DNA of 64,000 nt, from the NCBI GenBank assembly GCA_023935145.1, contig CM043705.1, positions 53,018,084 through 53,082,083 on the forward strand. The letters run 5' to 3'. The notes beneath the pieces were generated by a model. The model saw nothing but the letters and a program-made list of their open reading frames with translations, made no database searches and had not been told where the DNA came from. The translations under genes were made by a program, and so were the position numbers. Source of the stretch: Bretschneidera sinensis. Its lineage: Eukaryota > Streptophyta > Magnoliopsida > Brassicales > Akaniaceae. Positions 46,771 to 57,118 of the stretch are shown here, one piece after another; within the stretch, counting starts at the first letter, position 1, and every line of letters begins with the position of its first letter.

Positions 46771-47647
46771 TGTTGAAAATTACCTAAGGAATCCTAGGAG
46801 GTGACCTTCAAACACCCAAATCCAGAATGATTTGGACCAAACCAGAATCAAACCACAAAAGAGAAAACACCAGCAATTGTTATCAAGGTTCAGCAAATGC
46901 CTACGTCCCCGTGAGCTCCTCCAAGCTCTCTACACTAAATCAATGGAGTTCTTACAATTACAGCAACACCTCCTCAAGAACCCTCAGTTCTTGATGAATG
47001 AAAGAAGAGAAAAAAAAAGAGATAATAACTAAATGTTTCCATAGAATTTTTCCCAAGAAAATTCCAATTACAAAGCCCTTGAACCCCAATCTTGAATACT
47101 CTCTCTCACTTGAAATACCTCTGAAGATTTGAGAGCCTATCTCTCTTAACATCAGCCACTCTTGGAATGAGACATTTTCTTGTGTTTCTTCTCTCTTGAC
47201 ATTTGTGACTTTGCACTCTTGTGTCTTGCGTGTTATGTTGTTATTGCTCCTAGATGACCCTTTATATAGAGCAATAACTTCTTTGACTAATCTTGAAGTC
47301 AATCTCAACCCTTTGATCTTGAGAACCAAACAATCATGACCCTCAAAGTGGTCTAAGTGATCCTGTGAGTTTTAATCAAGCCCCACACACCAGTTGAACA
47401 AAGTTGAAAATTGGTGTCAGGTGTGCCTGGTGTCTCGACTCAGAACAGGGTAGGCCGCGGCGCACAACAGGGGAGAAAGCATCCATCTGCTGGAGGCCGC
47501 GGCGCAGCCCAGCCTGTGCGGTGGCGCACACCTGGAGGATAAACTCCTCCTTGCTGGAGGCCACAGCGCACAAAGCGTGTGTCGTGGCTCAAAGATTGCT
47601 GAAACTTCAATCTTTAATTCCTTTAATTTTTAGATAAATTCCCAACA
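46771..47647 (-). repeat. 5' LTR of the BUB3.3-eIF5A copia (right copy)
   Basis: Begins TGTTGAAAATTACCTAAGGA and ends TTCCCAACA. It has 18 bp (GATTTGGACCAAACCAGA region, near 46829) absent from the left LTR, and the same GC-rich island at 47410-47590. Confidence 0.9.
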
Positions 47648-48541
47648 ACATCCTTATTAATTTATAGTATGTGCCATTCTCAAAAAAAAATATAGTATAT
47701 GTCTATCTCACTCAAATTATTTGGAATCATAACTATATTTGTATCACACGGTATTTTCTTTAAAACTGAAAGATGAAATAAATATATGAAAGATGAAAAA
47801 AGGATGTTTCTTTTTTTTTTTTTTCATTTTTCTATCTAACTAAAGAATACTCAATGTTAAGATAATAATATTTCTAGGTGGAATAACTTAAAAAAAAGAA
47901 TTACAAAATTCTAAGGGTAAATTATCACTGCATTTTTCAAGTTTGATCATAAATATAATTTATTCTATTTTAAACCTTCAAAATCAAACTATATATTCAT
48001 TCAATAGTGTTAACTGATATTAAGAATTTAACATTTTAAAAATAAATGATAATGTGACATTACGTGATGTTGAAAATGATTTATTAAATGAACCGATCAT
48101 GTTTATTTATTTATTTTTATTTTAATAAAAAACTAAAGAGATTAAAAACATTTATTGATCGAAGAAAATAATTGTTGTTGTTTCAATAGAGAGAATTTAT
48201 GCTTATTAAGCTTTACATAAATTTTGAGAGAAAATAATTGTTGATTGTTCTTTCAAAGGAATTGTATAAATTCTAAAATGTTTTGCAAAAGTGAAAAAGA
48301 CGTCTTTGGTTTATTTTAAAAAAAGGATATAAATCTTTTTTTTAATTTTATTCAAAAATAACTCATTGGCAAGTTTTGAACATAAAGAAAGTTAGACAAT
48401 TTAATCTTTTTATAATTTCAATTCACGTTTCAAAACCGTGGAATGAAACTATATTTTTATAAAATTTCATTATTGTATTTATGACCCAAAAAAAATGAGG
48501 ATGTAGTTGCCATTTAACCAATTTTTAGAGAAATTTCACTG
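47648..48541. other. AT-rich DNA upstream of the eIF5A promoter
   Basis: Long A and T runs, no coding sense and no terminal repeats that I can pair. Confidence 0.5.
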
Positions 48542-48694
48542 CACGTGGGTATCTCTCGTCGGCGTCCAAAGATATTTTTATGAAAACAAATGAATCCGCA
48601 CTGTACAGAGTGCTCATCTAACGGTGGAAAGCAACCCAAAAAAGACAGCCTTTTATAGCCCTTTAACAAAACCCTAGATCCCCAAATATAAATA
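48542..48694 (+). promoter_or_regulatory. eIF5A core promoter with G-box, telo-box and TATA box
   Basis: A G-box CACGTG lies at 48542-48547, a telo-box AAACCCTA at 48669-48676 and a TATA box TATAAATA at 48687-48694. Transcription should therefore start around 48715-48725, giving a 5' UTR of about 90 nt rich in CT repeats (TCTCTC). Telo-boxes are typical of plant translation genes such as those for ribosomal proteins and EF1-alpha, so the set fits eIF5A. Confidence 0.68.
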
Positions 48695-48808
48695 CATAAA
48701 TTTCTTTTATCTGTTTCTCCCCACACGCTCTCTTCTCTCATATATTCCCGTTTTCTCTCTGTGATTTTTCTTCATCGGAGCTCTCTCCCGTTCTCTCTCT
48801 GTGTAGCC

Positions 48809-51747
48809 ATGTCGGACGAGGAGCACCACTTCGAGTCGAAGGCCGACGCCGGGGCTTCGAAGACTTACCCGCAGCAGGCCGGCACCATCCGTAAGAACGG
48901 TTACATTGTCATCAAAGCCCGTCCTTGCAAGGTTTTCATCGATTTCCGTGCCATAATCTTCTTTGGATATGGATTTTTACGTTTTGGTATAGATCTGTAT
49001 TTATGTGGCGTTTTCATTTGGTTTTTGGTTCTTATATCTATTACGAGAGTCCAATTTTGTTTGTATGCTAGCGTTTTGCTATACTTCGCTTCGTTCTCGA
49101 TCTGTGTATTATTTAGTTGTTGTTTTCCTTTATAAGTATTTTCGTTGTTATATTCTGTGGATTACTAGATCATTTGAGTATTTTGCTTATCTTGCCATAA
49201 GATTTTGGAAATGTTAAAGTTTGTTGTAGCCTCATTAGTCATGGACCAGTTCAGTTACTGCGCGTATATCCTCTTGGTTTCGCGTAGTATATTGAAGCTT
49301 GCGTTGATAAGTTGGTTAGAGTCGTTTAATTATACGTTAGTGTTTGTATTATTTCTTATATGGTTTTCTGTAACCAAGGTATAGTGTGTTCACAGACTTG
49401 GTTCAGTTATATTATTAGAATAAGTATTTGATTTTTTTTGAAGTTTTTTAATAAGATTTCTCTCCTGTTGTATACATTTTTTACTTAGCTTTTATTAAAA
49501 TTGCCTTTAAATTAATCTTTTTTAGTAACTCTAATGTAATTCTTTCCTTCCCACAGGTTGTTGAGGTTTCAACTTCCAAGACTGGCAAGCATGGTCATGC
49601 TAAATGTCACTTTGTTGGAATTGACATTTTCACTGGCAAGAAGCTTGAAGATATTGTTCCCTCGTCCCACAATTGTGATGTATGGGTTTCTAGTTTGCCT
49701 TTTTTTTTGTTTAAATGTAATTCTAGTGTCCTATGAATCTTTGTAGTTTTCAAATGACATTGACATTTCTGTTTCTCGTTTTTGCAGGTTCCCCATGTCA
49801 ATCGTACCGACTATCAGCTGATTGATATCTCTGAGGATGGATTTGTATGACCATATTCCTCTGTTTCATTGTGTTTCTGGATTAGGCAAAGTTTAATTTA
49901 ATAAACCGCCAAATTTCAGGTGAGCTTGCTGACTGAGAATGGCAATACTAAGGATGACCTGAGGCTTCCAACTGATGATAATCTGCTTACACAGGTTAGC
50001 TGACTTTGTTTTCATATCCTATGCAGTATTATTTTTGTTCATGCAAAAACTGTGATAATATCTGCATGGTCCAATGTTTTTGTTACTGTTGGTTTGTGTT
50101 ACTAGGTTGTAGAAGTGCTGACTACTTTGGTTTTTTTTTTTTTTTGGTTGGGATATTGTGGGTTCAGTTGATTGGGTGACCAGTTGAGTTTTAATTTTGA
50201 ATTGTAAAGTTGGTTCTTGAATTTTAGGTTGCTATCAACTGATTCTGATTTATGTGTAGTTTTGACGGATCTCGATCACCTCCAGTTGAGTTTTCAATCG
50301 GAGGGTCCCGTTAATTAAAGAGGTTCATATCACATTCTGAAAATTTTCATCAAAACATTTATATTTTGTATTGTCGGCTTGTTGGTGAGATATGCACCTC
50401 TATAATTAAAAGCTTTTCCACTCTTCCCATTGTTTCCTGCTTTTTTCAATAGGAAGAGGCTAAACTAAAAGAGACCAAACCTGTAAGGCTCATTTGAAGT
50501 GCTGTGATCTCTAAATGTGGACCATGCCTCTTGCAGAGGAATTTGTAACATTTGGAGTGATCTTAATTATGGGGTGTGTTTTGATGGATATTTGAAATTT
50601 GGTCTTGGCATAGATTGATGATATCTCTGTAAATTTTCCTAAAAAATTGATTTTGTTATGACAGCAAGGTGTTTTTTTAAACTTTGGACTAGACTTTGTT
50701 CAGTTACAAAAAACATGGAAGGAAATAATAGCAAAAAGACAGAAAATAACAATTAAAACATCGTCTTTTTTTTTTTTTTTTCTTTTTTTCAGTTTTCATT
50801 CTCCTTGTTCAAGATCCGAAAACCCATTACCACCCGGTCCTTAACACCAAAACCTTGCCCATGTTTGGATGCTGAGAAAACGAAGGAAAATAGTGAAAGA
50901 AAATAAGATGTGAAATGTAAAAGAGAACCATAGAAAAATGAAGCGCACATAATGAGAGCACTCATAAAGAAAATGAAACCTCTTGATCTACTTTTTTTGT
51001 TTTCCCTAAAATCCATTTCAAGCCAAGTTGGGAACTTGGAAGACACGATTATATGATGAGGCAAACCAGGGGAACAAATTAACAGGATAAAGGAGGAAGG
51101 AAACAGTTCTCCATTTTTTTCTTCCCCTTATCAGATCTTTTCATTTTCAGGGTTTTTGCAATATAAGAGGAGCTAATGATAATGAATCGAAGGAGTTCAA
51201 GTAAAATAGTTGCTTTTTTAGTTGCTCATCAATAATGAAGTCTTTATTTTTCAGGGTGGGAGGATAATGTACTTATAAAAAAAAGGGTGGGAGATAATGT
51301 AGAGAGAGCTTTAAAAGAATATAGGGAGATAATCTTGAACACTGTTTTTCCTCTCACTCTAACCTACTGGAACTCACTGATCAAACAGATATTTTTTGTT
51401 TGAAGTTTGTGTGACAGTTTAGGCCGTAGATACCATTTTTAATGGTGTGGACAATTATTTAGCTGCTAACTTAGACCTCTACAGTTGAAAGTATAATTGG
51501 AGATGATGGGTCCTGTTTTGACAGTGTTATCTATCTTCTAAATGAGTCATTGCATGTAGACTACTTGCTCTTATTATTGAATGTGTTTTTTAATGGGAGA
51601 ATGGTACAAATTCTAATTTGTGTCATATGCTTTTAACTTTTGCAGATCAAGGATGGATTTTCTGAGGGAAAAGATCTTGTTGTGTCGGTGATGTCTGCAA
51701 TGGGAGAGGAGCAGATCTGTGCTTTGAAGGACATTGGCCCCAAGTAA
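48809..51747 (+). CDS. ELF5A: Eukaryotic translation initiation factor 5A (eIF5A)
   Basis: Five exons: 48809-48931, 49557-49679, 49788-49844, 49920-49994 and 51646-51747. All introns are phase 0 with GT-AG ends, giving 159 aa, the standard plant length. The sequence begins [20 protein letters not shown]. It holds the hypusination loop [20 protein letters not shown], with the modified lysine as Lys52 in TGKHGHAK. It continues through [20 protein letters not shown] and [20 protein letters not shown] to [13 protein letters not shown]. eIF5A binds the ribosomal E site and relieves stalling, for example on polyproline, and aids termination; it needs deoxyhypusine synthase and hydroxylase. The gene is intact, with a G-box/telo-box/TATA promoter. 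By position next to BUB3.3 it corresponds to Arabidopsis ELF5A-3. Confidence 0.98.
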
Positions 51748-52869
51748 TCTGTCTCTGCTTAATGAGATTAGCTTAAGGCCTTGAAAGTCTGGACTGAGGC
51801 AGATACTAGTAGCTTTTACCGAGGGGTTTAATGTTATGGTTTGCATATCGGAGGCCACCATTTCAGGAACAATATTTTGATGAGATGTTGCCTCTATCTA
51901 TAAGATGACTTTGCCATATTATAAACGATATTTTTGTTATATTTGTTTACTGCCTGAACCATGCCCTGGTTGTTGGTGTGGAGAAGTTATATTCACCCAG
52001 GAAGACTGTATATACACTTCTTAGCACCTTCAGTTGTTTGAAGCCTTAAGCTTTCATTTTTAATTTCTTTTTTTGCGTCATCTGATACGTGTGCTGCCCC
52101 TTTGCTGTTAACTTTTTGTTTTGGCAACATGTGAATGAGCCCATGGTAGGCCCCTGGATTTGTTTCAGACTGGTATGTTATTACAGATTTAGGATTTCTC
52201 TTTGGGAGAGCGCTTGACCATGTTTTCTATCTACTTAATTTTTTGGGATAGAATTCTAAGAAATTCTTTAGCGTTTAATAAAATTTGATCTCTTTCTAGT
52301 TGTCTGTTTCCCGGCTTTCGTTTGGTTTTCAGTAATGGAGTTATTGTTTGATGTAAGTTAGATGTATCTTGAATGATTTACTCAGATGGTGAAAGCCTCG
52401 GAAAGAAAGGTAAGGAATTGTTATTGTAAATCTAAAATTTGTCGAAGTGATTGAGACTGTTCAATTGATAGTCATTAGAAGGATCAAATTATATCTGCTT
52501 GATTGATGATTACAGAAAAAGAATCATTTTGACAATTGGCTGTCTGGTCTTCAAAATTTTAATTGATGAGGCTAGTTAGTGTGAGAAGCGGTTTAATATG
52601 GCTGATAAGCACGCTCTCAAATTATAAGATCTACAGTCAACCTGTCGCCAGTCAGGTGTTTTGAATATCAATCAAGCCCTTACAGACCTAATTGATTTTT
52701 ACAAATTTTTCATGACGTGGGAAAAGCATACGAGTGAGATTTCTGGACAATACGTGATTAGCCCAATCCAAAGAAAACCAATCCTTTGCTCCTTGCATGC
52801 AGTTTTCTTACAAACTCAGATCAATACCTGCGTTAAGCGCGTGCAAGGCTCGAGCTGTTAATTCTATCT
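51748..52869. other. eIF5A 3' UTR and intergenic DNA up to the IPK remnant
   Basis: The first part should be the eIF5A 3' UTR. From about 52300 there is AT-rich DNA without a gene. eIF5A and the IPK remnant are convergent, with about 1.1 kb between them. Confidence 0.5.
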
Positions 52870-55800
52870 TGAAAATCGGATAATTAATTGTAGCAAGCCA
52901 GTTTTCAGGAATATTGGCTCTCAATTCCCCACTTAATGCCTTCAATGAGTGGCGCCAAGTTTAAATTGAAATGAAAATGAAAGGGTTAAAGCTTAAAAGC
53001 ACTACCTTCACCATGTAGATATCAATTCCAAGTTTCGCAATCATTGCAGCTTCTGATATTTTGGTCACCATTCCTCCAGTAGTATCTTAAGCTGCTACAG
53101 TTATTTCAACTGTTTGACAATTGAAAGGCTTTTTCAATGGTGTCATATGGACTCAAAAAGTCTAAAAAGATGAAAGCTTATATAATGGCACAACACGCTC
53201 ATTAACTAAATTTACAACATTTATCTTTTGGCAAAGTATTCGTGATTGCAGGACCGTGTTCAAAGTTCAATCCATAAATCATCGACACTTGATTATTCAG
53301 GCTAGCAACTACACAGCCATTTAATCAAAGAAAACTATTTGGAAGCGTCTAGCGATCCTAGGATGGAGTCGAACTATCAACCAAATAGAGTTATTTATGT
53401 ACACCAAACTAGATAACTAAAAACAACTCTGAAAATAAGACATGCTGTCCAGAGCATTTGGTGCAAAGATCATTGAACAGCGAGATGGATTTCAATAGCT
53501 TTTTTGAATTAGTGTCAAGCAAAAGTCCAGGTTATAAAGTAGGGCCGTCATCATTCTTATGTGGCAATCTCACCACAGCAGGTGACGTTAAATTTTAAGT
53601 CAAATCTCTCAAATATTCTAACATGCTTGTAACATGTACAAGTGTTCTAAAATGAAATAAACGCGAGACACCAAACTCATTGTATATGCTATTTATGATT
53701 TCTAAATTTTTACATGGCAGATTCCTTCTAACTCTATTGTGATATTAAGGTAGATTACCATTGATAAGAAAAAAGGTAGAGTAAGTTTCACTAACCTTGC
53801 TTATTCATATCCTGAAGTGTCGGCTTCACAACAGTCCAGCTTCCATCTTCATGCACAGCTGTAGAATTGAGAACTTTGTTAAGTCCAATCGGATTAACAT
53901 TCAACCCAACCAATAAGGATGGTCATCAAAGCATAAGATCAGATCGAGTTTATAATTTTGAGCTCACCAATCTCCCTGAAGAGTACTGCATTAGGGTCTG
54001 TTGGTGGACAGTCATACATTCCCAGAACATCTGTCTTTAAATTAAACCAAACTAATTGGACCACAGGCACTAAATGATGCTAAAGGAGGGGGTTGGGTTG
54101 GGAGATATAGGGCGATGTTTCACATCACACAATGACAAGTAAGTGTCATTCTTATTAAAAATAAGTATGACATGGAAATTTTGGGAAGCCAACCTGACAT
54201 ATATACACAGATGATGTTTTTAAGATTTCTTTCTTTGAACATCTATGCTTCAGACCTAGCTTTCAAAGAAATGCCTAGCCATTAGTTCTCAATGACATAT
54301 ATGAAGAACTAGGCATTTGGTACGAGTTTACTCGTCTGGGAACCATTTGGACCCAATCGTGCATAAATGAACAGAACAAGATGTTTATACTGATTCAAAT
54401 GATAATAAAAGAATTCATTTCATGATCAAAGGATACAAGAAAAACAGCATATTCGGGCTTCAGGTGAGCTGCAAGATGACAAATAATAACATCTCCACTC
54501 AATATGGTGCAGCCCTGATTAAAAAGTAATTAAGAGGACATGAGCTCCAATCAACAAGAACCAAAAAGCCAACAACCTGTACTCAAAGAGACCGAACCTG
54601 TAAATCGTCAAATACTGCATCTCCATGCAGAACCTAGAGAGCAGATAACCGACATTATATTACACAATTTCAAAGGAAATCTATTCACGTCAGAATTTGA
54701 CATGCGGTCTGTTATAAAGGTAAAAAAAATTATCTCTATGTAAAACCTAGAAAACAACATAATGTGTATTTTTTCCATAACACCACAGTGTACTATCATA
54801 GAATGAATGTACTGTTTATATTTAATGTCTACAATACTAGATAATATGTTTTGAAGATACATTATGTCATCAATTTCCTTCGAACATGTATAAATACAAA
54901 AACTAGGGGCATTTTTGGTAACAATTTTCAGTATTCGAAAACTGTTTTCGAAAATGGTTTCTGAAAACAGTTTTCTGATGTTTTCTGAAGAAAACATGTT
55001 TGGATAACTGTAACTCGAAAACTGTTTCCAAAACTGAAAAGTAAAATGTTGTTTGGATAATCAGTGTTCGAAAACTGTTTTGAAAATATGAAACTGTTTG
55101 GATTACACCTTCTTGTAATTGTTTTCAGTTTTCAGAATTAAATTTTAATATCTAAAATTTATTTTATTTCTCATTTTTACTAAATACACTTTTTAAGCAC
55201 TTGGAAATAATCAATATTATTTTTTTTAAATGTTAGTATTTTTTATATATACTCTTTCCCCTAGTCATGTAGAGTGCATATATGATAAATCTGCCTCCCC
55301 CTTTTTAACTTCTTTTTTTCCTAAATAAATGGAGATAGGCATGCAAAATAAGAAATACGTTACAGTATATTTTCGACAACATATCAAGCTGCACATTCTT
55401 CAAGCATTAGGAGCTTTTAAGGCAAAAAGAAAAAAGCTGAAAAAAAAGCAGGGATTTTCTATAACCATTTTTCCATGATACAACATTCTAATGTTAAAAT
55501 AATTGATTACTTCAAAGACTGGGCTTGTAAACAAGAACCATGCTCACATTGTGACCAACAAAAGCTTCTTTCTGGCAAAGATATTATTTGAAGGAAGAAA
55601 AAATTTCAAATTATTGTTTTCATGTCTTATGAACAATTAATTGATATACAAAGTAAATTACACTTGTAATGGCTCAGATAAAAAGATACCCAAAATTTCC
55701 TACCGCCAATAGAAAATTCCTCTGCTACTAAGCATGAATTTACATAATGGTATAAAATAAAACAATGAAAATGAATCATCCTGATAAGCCACCTTTGTTA

Positions 55801-56373
55801 TCTTGATTGTTATGAATTCACATCCGGTATTTGCCATCTTGACAGCTGTATCTGCCATGACCAAAGAATCAGAGATATAAATGTGAGGCCAATGCTTCTG
55901 TGCAGCAGTTAAGACACCTTGTGCTTCAGGGTCCATGTAGAAGTGAACTACAACACCAATTTTCTTCTCCTTTAGCACATTGACAAGTTCTTGAACTTTA
56001 GACTCGTCAGGGAACAAATATCTTGCCTGCAATTGGACTAGAATAAAACTTAGTATCTTACGACTGCTGCAAAATAAAACATAAGGAATAACATAGAGTA
56101 GAGAAACAAAATTTCTCAAATTCATGTTAACAGATTCCATTTCTAATCTGCTCCCTCAGTATGAGATTAGCCTTCCACCTAAGTATTATTTTGGATCACT
56201 CACAATGAGATATCACGTGGATTTAAGATCAATCAAAAAACACTACACTCTAAGAAACAATTTACAAATTAAAAGAGTTCCTAGAGGCATCACACACAAA
56301 CACAAACACTACCATTCAAGCAATTAAACAGTTTTACAGGAACATAGGCAACAAAATTTCACTTCAGAAAAAC

Positions 56374-56462
56374 AAAGCTCTGTGCTTGTCACACTATATT
56401 TGTATGTAATCCTCCCTCAGGAAAGCTCTGTGCTTGTCACACTATATTTGTACTCCCTCAGG
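56374..56462. repeat. Short tandem duplication inside the Pack-type element
   Basis: AAAGCTCTGTGCTTGTCACA...CTCCCTCAGG occurs at 56374 and again at 56422, with about 8 bp missing from the second copy. It lies in the presumed intron between the two quinolinate synthase pieces. Confidence 0.85.
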
Positions 56463-57098
56463 AAAGAAAACTCTGATCACTCAACTATTCCAAATGTTCA
56501 AATCAGAATGCAACAGTTCATAATTAAAATCACAACTGAGTGAACTGAATTTGTATATCTGACATACCATGAGACTCAGAACTACTACATAAATGGAAAA
56601 TAAAGTAATTTGAAAAGCATCCACTTCAGACGATGTCATAAATAAAGAGGATCAACCCAGAATAACCAGTCATATGCTTGAAAATCTAAAGAAATCCCAC
56701 ACTTAATAGACCAATATTTCATGTATGACACGAATTAAAAACTCGAATTCAATAGCACCAAAAAGAATAATATAAAATGTTGAGTCCAAAAGGCAAACAT
56801 AGTCCCCATAATGAGAATAGTTCAAAACTTAGAATCAATATCCAAAGCCCAAAACAAACAAAATGTAGAGGGGATAAACCTCCTTCCTTACCATACACCA
56901 GTTTAGAAAGTTCCCATGAACCAAAAAATAACCAATCCTTAAGTTGAAAATTCATTTTCTTCTACACATTAAATGAACCATACCCTTACAAGTAACATAC
57001 TTTGTTTAACAGTGCCCACGAGAGCTCTTCTCTAAGGTATCTGTTGGGTAAGATTCACCTACAACAACACTCCCCACCCACCAACCCTCTCCCCCACA

Positions 57099-57118
57099 CC
57101 CCCCCCCCCCCCCCCCCC
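57099..57118. repeat. Homopolymer run of 20 C residues
   Basis: Twenty C in a row at 57099-57118, then GCCCC and 12 A. On the minus strand this is a G-run upstream of pyrimidine-rich DNA. Such runs slip in replication and in sequencing, so its length is uncertain. Confidence 0.9.

Larger units (their letters stand above)
41597..47647 (-). mobile_element. Ty1/copia LTR retrotransposon between BUB3.3 and eIF5A
   Basis: LTRs lie at 41597-42458 and 46771-47647. Both start TGTTGAAAAT; the right one ends CCCAACA and the left one CCCAATA. Coding is on the minus strand. A primer site TGGTATTAGAGC (one mismatch) abuts the right LTR at 46758-46769. Order on the coding strand: gag with a CCHC knuckle, protease, integrase, RT, RNase H. 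The flanking 5-mers (CCATA left, ACATC right) do not match, so the original target duplication has been lost or the ends recombined. All coding segments are interrupted by stops. The placement of protein motifs is consistent with the Tork/TAR-like copia groups, but I cannot fix the lineage. Confidence 0.9.

Noticed and set aside
50855..51060. MITE in eIF5A intron 4 (CCCATGTTTGGATGCTGAG)
   Set aside because: The phrase resembles transposon ends, but I could not find a complementary partner or target duplication.
53820..54640. Independent small gene encoding VHEDGSWTVV
   Set aside because: The pieces join in phase with other IPK-like exons, so they belong to the IPK remnant.
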